Part shown: piece by piece, positions 8,478-17,155 of the stretch
Position numbering within the stretch: position 1 is the first letter of the stretch
Layout: every line of letters begins with the position of its first letter
Assembly: GCF_003852315.1 (NCBI RefSeq)
Contig: NZ_CP027762.1
Span: 6,057,501-6,121,500 of the forward strand
From: Pseudomonas sp. LBUM920
Lineage (GTDB): Bacteria > Pseudomonadota > Gammaproteobacteria > Pseudomonadales > Pseudomonadaceae
Direction: 5' to 3'
DNA: 64,000 bases
The notes under the pieces: model-generated
The model's input: the letters and a program-made list of their open reading frames with translations, nothing else
What the model was told of the DNA's origin: nothing
Databases searched by the model: none
Made by a program: the position numbers and the translations under genes

Positions 8478-9362
8478 TTACCGCTCTTTGTTGACCTGCT
8501 GGGGGTGGCGCGGGTCTGCGGTCTCGCCCGGTAAACTGTTTTCGCTGCGAATCTGTGCGTGGCTGATCAGCGCAAAGATGAAACTGCCGCCGATGATGTT
8601 GCCCGCCAGCGTCGGCCCGGCGAACACCAGCCAGAAATCCTTCCACGGCAGTTCGCCCGCAAACACAAGGTACGAGACTTCCGCCGACCCGACGACGATA
8701 TGGGTGAAGTCACCCAGCGCCATCAGGTAGGTAATCAGGATGATGATGAACATTTTCGCGCTTTCCATGGACGGGATCATCCACACCATGGTGGCGATCA
8801 TCCAGCCGGAAATAATGCCCTTCGCGAACATCTGGCCGGGGTCGTTTTCCATGACTTTGCGACCGATTTCGAGGAAGGCCATGTCGGTCTTGGTGTCGAA
8901 GATCGGCAAATGCAGCATCACATACGCCACCAGCAAGGTGCCGCACAGGTTGCCCACCAGCACCACTGTCCACAGGCGCAGCAAGCGTCCGGCGTTGGCC
9001 AGGGTTGGCTTGCTCATCACTGGCAGCACGGCCGTCAGGGTGTTTTCGGTAAACAACTGCTGACGGGCGAGGATCACCGCCAGGAAACCTGCGCAGTACC
9101 CGAAACTGGCGATCACTTTGAACCCTTCGCCGTCCGGTAGCCGCGAATTGAGCAGGCCCATGCCCATCAACGACAGGCCCATGGTCAGGCCGGCGGCCAG
9201 CGCCGACCACCACAATGCGGCCACGGTGCGTTCCAGTTCCTGATCGCCCTGGGTGCGGATAATTTCATGCAGAACCGCCGCGCGGGGCGGCTGGTTCTTG
9301 TCGACGTCGTGCTGTTCTTCCTGCGACAGATTAGGGGTCTTGCCGTCTGCTTGCGTAGCCAT
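8478..9362 (-). CDS. Formate/nitrite transporter (FNT) family protein
   Basis: This is a 294-aa membrane protein with six hydrophobic helices, preceded by a polar N-terminal stretch of about 50 residues. Family marks include GYCAGFLAVILARQQLFTENTL (the re-entrant loop helix), VGNLCGTLLVAY and PTLAGNIIGGSFIFALI. FNT proteins are pentameric channels for small monovalent acids such as formate, nitrite or hydrosulfide. The long N-terminus and divergent loops place it in the YfdC-like group, whose substrate is not established. The start at 9362 (MATQADGK) is chosen over an upstream in-frame codon at 9413. Confidence 0.85.
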   Translation of the reverse strand: MATQADGKTPNLSQEEQHDVDKNQPPRAAVLHEIIRTQGDQELERTVAALWWSALAAGLTMGLSLMGMGLLNSRLPDGEGFKVIASFGYCAGFLAVILARQQLFTENTLTAVLPVMSKPTLANAGRLLRLWTVVLVGNLCGTLLVAYVMLHLPIFDTKTDMAFLEIGRKVMENDPGQMFAKGIISGWMIATMVWMIPSMESAKMFIIILITYLMALGDFTHIVVGSAEVSYLVFAGELPWKDFWLVFAGPTLAGNIIGGSFIFALISHAQIRSENSLPGETADPRHPQQVNKER

Positions 9363-9438
9363 GGTGATACCTGAACGGGGGGCGTTGTTCAGGTACGACC
9401 TTTGACCTATCAATAGCGTTCACTGGCCAGCGGCAGGA

Positions 9439-9843
9439 TTAGTCCTTGATGCCGTCTTCCTGGAACTGGTCCTTCACGTACTTGATCTCAGTGCGACCGT
9501 GGGGCGCCGGCAAGCCGTCTTCGCCGAGGTTGACGAAGACCATTTTTTCTACGGTCAGGATGCTTTTGCGCGTGATCTTGTTGCGCACTTCGCAGGTCAG
9601 GGTGATCGAGGTGCGGCCGAACTCGGTGGCGGTGATGCCCAGCTCGATGATGTCGCCCTGGCGCGAGGCGCTGACGAAGTTGATTTCGGAGATGTATTTG
9701 GTCACCACGCGCTGGTTGCCCAATTGCACAATCGCGTAAATGGCCGCTTCTTCGTCGATCCAGCGCAGCAGGCTGCCGCCGAACAGGGTGCCGTTGGGGT
9801 TGAGGTCTTCGGGTTTTACCCATTTGCGGGTGTGGAAGTTCAT
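9439..9843 (-). CDS. Acyl-CoA thioesterase (hotdog fold)
   Basis: This is a 134-aa single hotdog-domain protein of the YciA/BFIT type, which hydrolyses acyl-CoA thioesters. It shows NPNGTLFGGSLLRWIDEEAA (helix and active-site Asp region), TKYISEINFVSASRQGD and LTCEVRNKIT. The ATG at 9843 follows TTGGAGTG. It is divergent from ahcY, with about 320 bases between them that hold the ahcY promoter and riboswitch. Confidence 0.85.
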   Translation of the reverse strand: MNFHTRKWVKPEDLNPNGTLFGGSLLRWIDEEAAIYAIVQLGNQRVVTKYISEINFVSASRQGDIIELGITATEFGRTSITLTCEVRNKITRKSILTVEKMVFVNLGEDGLPAPHGRTEIKYVKDQFQEDGIKD

Positions 9844-9962
9844 GGTCACTCCAAAGCGTATTGCGAAATGATGGGCAACATCATGGCAGAGCCCAGGCCC
9901 AACCTCTATGAGCCGTTGCCTATCAAGCCCATGAGCGATCTTCATATGCCCGACAGAAAGGC

Positions 9963-9991
9963 TTGGGAAGTCTGGCGCACACAGCTATAAT
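9963..9991 (+). promoter_or_regulatory. ahcY promoter
   Basis: TTGGGA at 9963-9968 and a perfect TATAAT at 9986-9991 are separated by 17 bases. Transcription would begin near 9998, giving a leader of about 170 bases that contains the riboswitch. Bases 9844-9962, up to the thioesterase gene, show nothing else I can name. Confidence 0.75.
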
Positions 9992-10043
9992 CGCCACCGC
10001 TTCAAAACGGTCATCTCTGATTGATACCGTTCTCCCGCCACCT

Positions 10044-10142
10044 GTCCGAGGGGCGCTGCAGCAGGCTCGACCTGTCAGGCTCGGATGGGGCGTTGTCAGG
10101 CCTGGTTTATCGGGTTTGATACTAAACGCACAACGGCGCCCA
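10044..10142 (+). promoter_or_regulatory. S-adenosylhomocysteine (SAH) riboswitch
   Basis: The leader matches the SAH riboswitch core. P1 is TCCGAG (10045-10050) with CTCGGA (10080-10085). The conserved GGGCGCTGC and CAGGCTCGG blocks are present. A 3' block, CAACGGCGCCCA (10131-10142), can pair with GGGCGTTG (10088-10095) and, as the pseudoknot, with GGGCGC after P1. Known SAH riboswitches sit before ahcY and raise its expression when SAH accumulates. A six-bp hairpin (CATTCG/CGAATG, 10141-10159) follows directly and abuts the GGAGG of ahcY, so control could act at translation. Confidence 0.93.
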
Positions 10143-10169
10143 TTCGCACACTACGAATGGAGGCTCTTC

Positions 10170-11579
10170 ATGAGCGCTGTAATCACGCCTGCAGATTTCA
10201 CCGACTACAAAGTTGCCGACATGTCCCTCGCTGCCTGGGGCCGTCGCGAAACCTTTATCGCCGAATCCGAAATGCCTGCCCTGATGGGCCTGCGTCGCAA
10301 ATACGCCGCTGAGCAACCGCTCAAGGGCGCGAAGATTCTCGGCTGCATCCACATGACCATCCAGACAGCCGTGCTGATCGAGACCCTGGTCGCGCTGGGC
10401 GCCGAAGTGCGTTGGTCGTCCTGCAACATTTTCTCGACTCAAGACCAGGCCGCTGCTGCTATCGCTGCTGCCGGCATCGCGGTCTATGCCTGGAAAGGCG
10501 AGACCGAAGAAGAGTATGAGTGGTGCCTGGAGCAAACCATCCTCAAAGATGGCAAGCCATGGGACGCCAACATGATCCTCGACGACGGCGGCGACCTGAC
10601 TGAGCTGCTGCACAAGAAGTACCCGCAGATCCTCGACCGCGTCCACGGCGTGACCGAAGAAACCACCACCGGCGTGCACCGCCTGCTGGACATGCTGGCC
10701 AAGGGCGAGCTGAAAATCCCGGCCATCAACGTCAACGACTCGGTGACCAAGAGCAAGAACGACAACAAGTACGGCTGCCGTCACAGCCTGAACGATGCCA
10801 TCAAGCGCGGCACCGACCACCTGCTGTCGGGCAAACAAGCCCTGGTGATCGGCTACGGCGACGTGGGCAAGGGTTCGTCCCAGTCCCTGCGTCAGGAAGG
10901 CATGATCGTTAAAGTCTCCGAAGTTGACCCGATCTGCGCCATGCAAGCCTGCATGGACGGCTTCGAAGTGGTTTCGCCGTTCATCAACGGCCAGAACGAC
11001 GGCACCGAAGCGAGCGTCGACAAGGCCCTGCTGGGCAAGATCGACCTGATCGTGACCACCACCGGTAACGTGAATGTTTGCGACGCGAACATGCTCAAAG
11101 CCCTGAAAAAGCGCGCTGTGGTGTGCAACATCGGTCACTTCGACAACGAAATCGACACCGCTTTCATGCGCAAGAACTGGGCATGGGAAGAAGTGAAGCC
11201 GCAGGTGCACAAGGTTCACCGCACCGGCGCTGGCGATTTTGACCCACAGAACGACGACTACCTGATCCTGCTGGCTGAAGGCCGTCTGGTTAACCTGGGC
11301 AACGCCACTGGCCACCCAAGCCGCATCATGGACGGTTCGTTCGCCAACCAGGTTCTGGCGCAGATCTTCCTGTTCGGCCAGAAGTACGCCGACCTGTCGC
11401 CTGCCCAGAAAGCCGAGCGCCTGACCGTGGAAGTGCTGCCCAAGAAACTCGACGAAGAAGTGGCCCTGGAAATGGTCCGCGGCTTTGGCGGCGTAGTGAC
11501 TCAACTGACCAAGACCCAGGCCGACTACATCGGCGTGACGGTTGAAGGCCCGTTCAAGCCGCACGCTTACCGCTACTGA
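10170..11579 (+). CDS. ahcY: Adenosylhomocysteinase
   Basis: This is a 469-aa NAD+-dependent hydrolase that splits S-adenosylhomocysteine into adenosine and homocysteine, removing the product inhibitor of methyltransferases. It shows the expected order: substrate domain with HMTIQTAVLIETL and SSCNIFSTQDQAAAAI, catalytic NDSVTKSKNDN…GCRHSL, Rossmann GYGDVGKGSSQSL, and C-terminal VEGPFKPHAYRY. The start is set by GGAGG nine bases before ATG 10170. It is followed by metF after a REP element, so SAH clearance and methyl-folate supply are neighbours. Confidence 0.97.
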   Translation: MSAVITPADFTDYKVADMSLAAWGRRETFIAESEMPALMGLRRKYAAEQPLKGAKILGCIHMTIQTAVLIETLVALGAEVRWSSCNIFSTQDQAAAAIAAAGIAVYAWKGETEEEYEWCLEQTILKDGKPWDANMILDDGGDLTELLHKKYPQILDRVHGVTEETTTGVHRLLDMLAKGELKIPAINVNDSVTKSKNDNKYGCRHSLNDAIKRGTDHLLSGKQALVIGYGDVGKGSSQSLRQEGMIVKVSEVDPICAMQACMDGFEVVSPFINGQNDGTEASVDKALLGKIDLIVTTTGNVNVCDANMLKALKKRAVVCNIGHFDNEIDTAFMRKNWAWEEVKPQVHKVHRTGAGDFDPQNDDYLILLAEGRLVNLGNATGHPSRIMDGSFANQVLAQIFLFGQKYADLSPAQKAERLTVEVLPKKLDEEVALEMVRGFGGVVTQLTKTQADYIGVTVEGPFKPHAYRY

Positions 11580-11602
11580 TATGCCTGCTGCCTGCTCCCC
11601 TT

Positions 11603-11712
11603 GTGGGAGCGGGCTTCTAATGTAGGAGGGGGCTTGCCCCCGATAGCGGAATGTCAGTTAACAACTATGTCGACTGATACATCGTCATCGGGGGCAAGCC
11701 CCCTCCCACATT
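11603..11712. repeat. REP/REPIN element (GGGGGCTTGCCCCC type)
   Basis: Inverted copies of GTAGGAGGGGGCTTGCCCCCGAT and its complement flank a roughly 50-base loop. A partial copy of the GTGGGAGCGGGCTT family stands at 11603. It lies between ahcY and metF. Confidence 0.85.
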
Positions 11713-11757
11713 GACGGAGTACATCTCCCGGTTTTATGAGTTTTCAAGGGTATTACC

Positions 11758-12603
11758 ATGTCCCAAGACCGTCGCTACAGCTTCGAGTTCTTCCCGACCA
11801 AGACCGATGCTGGGCATGAAAAACTGATGGCGACTGCCAAGCAGTTGGCCAGTTACAACCCCGACTTCTTCTCCTGCACCTACGGCGCCGGCGGTTCGAC
11901 CCGTGATCGCACGATCAACACCGTGTTGCAGCTGGAAAGCGAAGTCAAAGTTCCCGCCGCTCCGCACTTGTCGTGCGTGGGCGACAGCAAAGCCGACCTG
12001 CGCGGCCTGCTGACCCAGTACAAGCAAGCCGGCATCAAGCGCATCGTCGCCCTGCGTGGCGATTTGCCGTCCGGCATGGGCATGGCCAGCGGTGAGCTGC
12101 GCTACGCCAATGACCTGGTGAGTTTCATCCGTGAAGAAAGCGGCGATCACTTCCATATCGAAGTGGCGGCGTACCCGGAGATGCATCCCCAGGCACGCAA
12201 TTTCGAAGACGACCTGCAGAATTTCGTGCGCAAGGCCAACGCCGGCGCCGACAGCGCGATCACCCAGTACTTTTTCAACGCCGACAGCTATTTCTACTTC
12301 GTCGAGCGTGTACGGGCCATGGGCGTGAACATCCCGATCGTGCCGGGCATCATGCCGATCACCAACTACAGCAAGCTGGCGCGCTTCTCCGACGCTTGCG
12401 GCGCTGAAATCCCGCGCTGGGTGCGCAAGCAACTGGAAGCCTACGGCGACGACGTCAAGAGCATCCAGGCGTTTGGCGAGCAGGTCATCACCCAGATGTG
12501 CGAACAACTGCTGCAAGGTGGCGCGCCAGGGTTGCACTTCTACACCCTGAACCAGGCTGAACCGAGCCTGGCCATCTGGAACAACCTCAAGCTGCCACGC
12601 TGA
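11758..12603 (+). CDS. metF: 5,10-methylenetetrahydrofolate reductase
   Basis: This is a 281-aa FAD-dependent reductase making 5-methyl-THF for methionine synthesis. It begins with the family opening YSFEFFPTKT. CTYGAGGSTRD, RIVALRGDLP, EVAAYPEMHPQA, ITQYFFNADSYFYF and PIVPGIMPITNY are the standard (beta/alpha)8-barrel blocks for folate and FAD binding. The length is normal. Together with ahcY it feeds homocysteine remethylation. An intrinsic terminator follows. Confidence 0.96.
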   Translation: MSQDRRYSFEFFPTKTDAGHEKLMATAKQLASYNPDFFSCTYGAGGSTRDRTINTVLQLESEVKVPAAPHLSCVGDSKADLRGLLTQYKQAGIKRIVALRGDLPSGMGMASGELRYANDLVSFIREESGDHFHIEVAAYPEMHPQARNFEDDLQNFVRKANAGADSAITQYFFNADSYFYFVERVRAMGVNIPIVPGIMPITNYSKLARFSDACGAEIPRWVRKQLEAYGDDVKSIQAFGEQVITQMCEQLLQGGAPGLHFYTLNQAEPSLAIWNNLKLPR

Positions 12604-12620
12604 GGCTTGCTCCGTGACTC

Positions 12621-12655
12621 AAAGGCCCTCGTCAATACGAGGGCCTTTTTGTTTT
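12621..12655 (+). terminator. Rho-independent terminator after metF
   Basis: An AAGGCCCTCG/CGAGGGCCTT stem with a short loop is followed by T5-G-T4, 18 bases after the metF stop. Confidence 0.92.
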
Positions 12656-12733
12656 AAATGCGCCACATCAACGTGCCCGCGAATGCTTGCGCCAGAGCTT
12701 CTCTTTAGCGCAAGAGCGTCGTAACCTCAGGGC

Positions 12734-13525
12734 ATGCCTGTCATTCTCAAGTTGTTGACTGCTGTGTTTTTTACTTGCCTGAGCCTCACCGCTTACGGTG
12801 AGAAACTGCGCATTGTCACCGAGCCCTGGGCCCCCTACGTCTACGACGACAAAGGCAGCATGCGCGGGCTGGATTACGAAACCACGGTGACCGTGTTCCA
12901 ACGCCTGGGCGTGGACGTGCAATGGCAATTCCTGCCCTGGAAGCGCTGCCTGGCGATGCTCGACCAGGGCCACGCCGATGGCGCACTGGACATCTTTCAC
13001 AGCCATGAGCGCGACGCCCTGCTGCTTTACCCCAGCGAGCCGCTGTCGGATGTCGAGTTCGTGCTGTTCTACGCCAACGACCGCCCCCATCCGGCCGAAA
13101 CCCTCGATGATCTGCGCGGGCTCACCGTCGGTACATCCCCTGGCTACCTCTATGGCGAAGATTTCAGCGAGTCGACCTTGTTCAACCGCGAGCCGGCGCC
13201 CAGCCATGAGGCCAACTTCGGCAAGCTGTCGCTGGGGCGCATCGATCTGGTCATTACGGACCGCCGAGTGGGCCAGCATGTGATCAAGGCCATGGGCCTG
13301 GAGGGCAAGGTCAGCCAGGCACCCGTGGTAGTCAGCCGCCAGCCGCAGTTCCTTGCCGTGCGCCGTGGCGCCGGCATGGATTTGCTGGTGCAGCGCTTCG
13401 CCGCCGAGCTCAAGCGCTTCAAACAAGAGCCGGCCTACGCCGACTTGAGCGCAAAATACGGCGGAATCCAGGCCATTACGGCCTCTGAACACACCGTTGA
13501 GCAGCAGGAAAGCAGCGCGCCGTGA
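12734..13525 (+). CDS. Periplasmic substrate-binding protein, SBP_bac_3 family
   Basis: This is a 263-aa protein with a signal peptide (residues 1-21, cleavage near AYG-EKL). An amino-acid-type solute-binding fold follows (EPWAPYVYDDKGSMRGLDYE, LTVGTSPGYLYGEDF, RIDLVITDRRVGQHV). There is no permease or ATPase gene beside it, so it is an orphan binding protein or a sensor-type protein; the ligand cannot be told. The ribosome-binding site is weak. It lies between the metF terminator and the helicase promoter. Confidence 0.8.
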   Translation: MPVILKLLTAVFFTCLSLTAYGEKLRIVTEPWAPYVYDDKGSMRGLDYETTVTVFQRLGVDVQWQFLPWKRCLAMLDQGHADGALDIFHSHERDALLLYPSEPLSDVEFVLFYANDRPHPAETLDDLRGLTVGTSPGYLYGEDFSESTLFNREPAPSHEANFGKLSLGRIDLVITDRRVGQHVIKAMGLEGKVSQAPVVVSRQPQFLAVRRGAGMDLLVQRFAAELKRFKQEPAYADLSAKYGGIQAITASEHTVEQQESSAP

Positions 13526-13531
13526 TTGCTC

Positions 13532-13540
13532 TGTTATACT
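13532..13540 (+). promoter_or_regulatory. Extended -10 promoter for the RNA helicase gene
   Basis: TGTTATACT is an extended -10 element (TG-N-TATACT). No good -35 box lies at the usual distance. The start would be near 13547, leaving a leader of about 200 bases before the helicase ATG. Confidence 0.55.
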
Positions 13541-13746
13541 CCGGCCTTTCCGCCAGGCTCACGCCCGGCCGCTGAGGTCTTGAAAAAGGCACCTAACCCA
13601 GCTACTGCGCAGCTTTCAGCCCGCGCGAGCCGGTGGAGTGCCCGCCAGACGCAGCAGGACCGGACGGGGTTGCGCTCCCCTAAGCGCCATTCACGCCCGG
13701 CAAGATTATCCCTTTGGGCCAAGCCCTAACTAAAACAGGATTACTC

Positions 13747-15633
13747 ATGTCCTTTGCTTCCCTCGGTCTCTCCGAGGCTTTAGTCCGCGCCATCGAGGCA
13801 GCGGGCTATACCGAGCCTACTCCGGTGCAACAGCGGGCCATTCCCGCCGTGTTGCAAGGTCGCGACCTGATGGTTGCGGCTCAGACAGGTACTGGTAAAA
13901 CCGGTGGTTTCGCCCTCCCGATTCTGGAGCGCTTGTTCCCCAACGGTCACCCGGACAAATCCCAGCGTCACGGCCCGCGCCAACCGCGCGTACTGGTCCT
14001 GACCCCTACCCGCGAACTCGCCGCCCAAGTGCACGACAGCTTCAAGCTGTATGCCCGCGACTTGAAGTTCGTCAGCGCCTGCATCTTCGGCGGCGTCGGC
14101 ATGAACCCACAGGTTCAGGCCATGTCCCGCGGTGTTGACGTGCTGGTCGCCTGCCCGGGTCGTTTGCTCGACCTGTGCGGCCAAGGCAGCGTTGACTTGT
14201 CCCACGTGGAAATCCTCGTGCTGGACGAAGCCGACCGCATGCTCGACATGGGCTTTGTCCATGACGTGAAAAAGGTCCTCGCGCGCCTGCCGGCCAAACG
14301 TCAGAACCTGCTGTTCTCGGCAACGTTCTCCCAGGACATCACTGCCCTGGCCGGCAAGCTGCTGCACAACCCGGAACGCATCGAAGTCACGCCGCCGAAC
14401 ACCACGGTCGAGCGGATCGAGCAACGCGTATTCCGCCTGGCTGCCAGCCACAAGCGTGCGCTGCTGGCCCACCTGATCACCGCCGGCGCCTGGGAACAAG
14501 TGCTGGTGTTTACCCGCACCAAGCACGGCGCCAACCGCCTGGCCGAGTACCTGGACAAGCACGGCCTCACCGCCGTCGCCATCCACGGCAACAAGAGCCA
14601 GAACGCGCGCACCAAAGCCCTGGCCGATTTCAAGGCCGGTGAAGTGCGCATCCTGGTCGCCACCGACATCGCCGCGCGCGGCCTGGATATCGACCAACTG
14701 CCACACGTGGTCAACTTCGAGCTGCCAAACGTCGACGAAGACTATGTGCACCGTATCGGCCGTACTGGCCGTGCCGGGCGTTCGGGCGAGGCCATTTCGC
14801 TGGTCGCCCCGGACGAAGAAAAACTGCTGAAAAGCATCGAGCGCATGACCAAGCAGAAAATCGCCGACGGCGACCTGATGGGCTTCGATGCCAGCGCCGT
14901 AGAGGCTGAAAAGCCTGAAGTGCGCGAGCGTCCGGATGTGCGTAACCCACGCAACCCACGCGGTCCGAAGGGCGATGGCCCGAACGGCGGCGGTGGTGGC
15001 GGTGGCCGTCGCGACAAAGGCAAGGACAAAGGCGGCAAGGACAAAGCGCCCACCAACGGCCGTGGCGAACGCCCAGCCCGTGAGCAAAAGCCGCGCGAAG
15101 GCACCCCGGCCCGCGAACAGCGCCAGCCAAGCCAGCCGCCACGCGCCGCCGCCGACCGCGCCCCGGACGAGTTCCTCGACGACGACGTGGACAACTTCGG
15201 TAACCGCGTCGACTACGTGCCTCAGGCCAAACCGGCCCAGGGCCGTGGCCGTCGTCCAGGTGCACCGGCACAGGGTGCAGGCGCAGCCGCTCCACGTGGC
15301 GGCCAGCCGCAGGGCGGCCGTCAGAATGGTCCGCGCAACAGCAGCGGCGGCACCACCGGCACGCCACCTGCCAAACGCAGCGGCCCACGCAATGGCGCAC
15401 CGCGTGACGGTCAAGCCCGTCGCGAAGACTCGCGCAGCAACAACCGCCGCCCGGCCCGTGACGACCAGCCACGCTCGTCCGAACCTGCCGTGCAGAACCC
15501 GCGCGGTGGCCCGGCGCCGAAGATCATCCACAAGGAGTCGAAGGCTGACCGCTTCCCGACACCCGAGCAGTTGGATCAACTGCCAGGCCGTCCTCGTGGT
15601 GAAAAACCGGCGTTGCTGACCCGCAACCGCTGA
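13747..15633 (+). CDS. rhlE: DEAD-box ATP-dependent RNA helicase, RhlE-like
   Basis: This is a 628-aa helicase with a complete core: Q motif (F3…PTPVQQRAIP), AQTGTGKT at 45-52, PTRELA, DEAD in VLDEADRML, SAT, RGLDI and HRIGRTGR. The core ends near residue 380. About 240 residues of low-complexity Gly/Pro/Arg/Lys-rich sequence follow, a disordered RNA-binding tail. RhlE proteins remodel RNA in decay and ribosome assembly; the long RG-rich tail is usual in Pseudomonas. The start ATG follows AGGATTACTC. A long leader suggests cold-shock-type control, which is an inference only. Confidence 0.92.
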   Translation: MSFASLGLSEALVRAIEAAGYTEPTPVQQRAIPAVLQGRDLMVAAQTGTGKTGGFALPILERLFPNGHPDKSQRHGPRQPRVLVLTPTRELAAQVHDSFKLYARDLKFVSACIFGGVGMNPQVQAMSRGVDVLVACPGRLLDLCGQGSVDLSHVEILVLDEADRMLDMGFVHDVKKVLARLPAKRQNLLFSATFSQDITALAGKLLHNPERIEVTPPNTTVERIEQRVFRLAASHKRALLAHLITAGAWEQVLVFTRTKHGANRLAEYLDKHGLTAVAIHGNKSQNARTKALADFKAGEVRILVATDIAARGLDIDQLPHVVNFELPNVDEDYVHRIGRTGRAGRSGEAISLVAPDEEKLLKSIERMTKQKIADGDLMGFDASAVEAEKPEVRERPDVRNPRNPRGPKGDGPNGGGGGGGRRDKGKDKGGKDKAPTNGRGERPAREQKPREGTPAREQRQPSQPPRAAADRAPDEFLDDDVDNFGNRVDYVPQAKPAQGRGRRPGAPAQGAGAAAPRGGQPQGGRQNGPRNSSGGTTGTPPAKRSGPRNGAPRDGQARREDSRSNNRRPARDDQPRSSEPAVQNPRGGPAPKIIHKESKADRFPTPEQLDQLPGRPRGEKPALLTRNR

Positions 15634-15647
15634 TTTTCAACGCGCCA

Positions 15648-15686
15648 TAAAAAATGCCCCGCATCCAAAGATGCGGGGCATTTTTG
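15648..15686. terminator. Bidirectional rho-independent terminator
   Basis: An ATGCCCCGCATC/GATGCGGGGCAT stem has an A-run on the left and a T-run on the right. It can end both the helicase transcript and the convergent cybB-yceI transcript. Confidence 0.95.
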
Positions 15687-15701
15687 TGTGCGAGGCGAAA
15701 A

Positions 15702-16298
15702 TTACTTCGCTTTCACACCTTCAAACGTCACGTACAACTCAACCGAGTTGGACGCTGGACCCAGGTCCATCTGCTTGCCGAAGTCCTGGCGATTGATGGT
15801 GGTGGTGCCTTCGAAGCCGGCACGGTAGCCGCCCCATGGATCCTTGCCTTCACCCAGGAACGTGGCCTTGACCACTACTGGCTTGGTCACGCCCAGCAGG
15901 GTCAGGTCGCCTGCTACGTCAGCAGTGACTTTGCCATCAGCATTCTTGCCGGTTGGCGTGACCTTGGTGGACACGAACTTGGCGTCGGCAAACTTGGCAA
16001 CGTCCAGGAAGTCTTTGCTGGCGATGTGCTTGTCACGTTCGGCGTGGTTGGTGAACACGCTGGCGGTGCGCACGTTCACTTCGATCTTGGCGTCTTCAGG
16101 CTTGGCAGCGTCGAAGCTGAACTTGCCGTCCAGGTCCTTGAAGGTACCGGTGATGTAGCTGTAGCCCAAGTGGCTGATCTTGAAGTCGACAAAGGCGTGC
16201 TGGCCTTCTTTGTCGATCACGTAGTCAGCGGCCATCGCTGAACCGGCGGACAGCAGGGCAGAACCGATTGCCAGAGCGGCGAGTGTCTTTTTCAACAT
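15702..16298 (-). CDS. YceI family periplasmic protein
   Basis: This is a 198-aa protein with a signal peptide (LKKTLAALAIGSALLSAG, cleavage AMA-ADY). A lipocalin-like YceI fold follows (GQHAFVDFKISHLGYSYI, DLTLLGVTKPV, KDPWGGYRAGFEG). Family members bind isoprenoid chains and are often coupled with a cytochrome b561, as here: its start lies 32 bases below the cybB stop on the same strand. The ATG at 16298 has AAGGA nearby; the upstream in-frame codon at 16331 overlaps cybB. Confidence 0.92.
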   Translation of the reverse strand: MLKKTLAALAIGSALLSAGSAMAADYVIDKEGQHAFVDFKISHLGYSYITGTFKDLDGKFSFDAAKPEDAKIEVNVRTASVFTNHAERDKHIASKDFLDVAKFADAKFVSTKVTPTGKNADGKVTADVAGDLTLLGVTKPVVVKATFLGEGKDPWGGYRAGFEGTTTINRQDFGKQMDLGPASNSVELYVTFEGVKAK

Positions 16299-16330
16299 GC
16301 TTTCTATTCCTTGTGAGTCGAGGTTGAACA

Positions 16331-16882
16331 TCAGGCTTTGCGCCCCAGCATTCGCAGGAGGGTCGCATCACGATCGATAAAGTGGTGTTTCAATGCAGCC
16401 ACGCCGTGCAAACCGGCAAAGACCACCAACACCCAGGCAAGGTACAAGTGCACCACACCGGCGGTGTCTGCCTGGTCCGGTAGTCCGGAAACCACGGCAG
16501 GAATCTCAAACAGGCCAAACACCGGGATACCGACACCGTCTGCGGTGGAAATCAGGTAACCGGCAATCATCACGGCAAACAGCCCGAGATACAGGAACGC
16601 ATGGCCAAACGCAGCGCCCAAACGGGTCAAACGACTGTAGCTGGCCAGCGGCGGTGGTGGCGGGCTGACCAAACGCCAGACGATGCGCACGAGCATGATG
16701 GCGAACAGCGTGATGCCGATGCTCTTGTGCAGGTCGGGCGCGTCTTTGCGCCAGGCGCTGTAGTAGTCGAGACCGACCATCCACAGGCCCAGCGCGAACA
16801 AACCAAACACCACCAGGGCCACGCCCCAGTGCAAAACCATGCTGACCCAACCATAGCGGGCCGGTGAATTACGTAGCTGCAT
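16331..16882 (-). CDS. cybB: Cytochrome b561 family protein
   Basis: This is a 183-aa protein with four transmembrane helices. Histidines placed to bind haem are HW in MVLHWGVALV, the HK of DLHKSIG, H in VVHLYLAWV and H in AGLHGVAALKHH. The family carries electrons in the inner membrane, between quinone and periplasmic partners. It is the first gene of a cybB-yceI pair. The function of this paralogue is not known. Confidence 0.9.
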   Translation of the reverse strand: MQLRNSPARYGWVSMVLHWGVALVVFGLFALGLWMVGLDYYSAWRKDAPDLHKSIGITLFAIMLVRIVWRLVSPPPPPLASYSRLTRLGAAFGHAFLYLGLFAVMIAGYLISTADGVGIPVFGLFEIPAVVSGLPDQADTAGVVHLYLAWVLVVFAGLHGVAALKHHFIDRDATLLRMLGRKA

Positions 16883-17155
16883 GTCCCAAATCCCGTAAGA
16901 ACTGTGCCCAAGACTAGCGATTTACCTATCGAATTAAAGCGGAAAATTTCGCTTTGAAATATCGAGAAATACGATCAAGAGGTTATGCACAGTACGTTAA
17001 CAATGGATTAAGGACTATTCCTGAGAAACGTGACAGACCGTCCCGCGTTTACTGCCAATTCATCCGTAATGGGTTGTGGCACCGCCTGGCATTGCATAGG
17101 CTTGCGCGATTGTTACGCCTGCGCCGGCCGCAGGACCGCTTCGAGGAGATAACCG

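Noticed and set aside
10122..11564. A 480-codon open frame opposite ahcY
   Set aside because: Antisense shadow of a highly conserved gene; no recognisable motifs.
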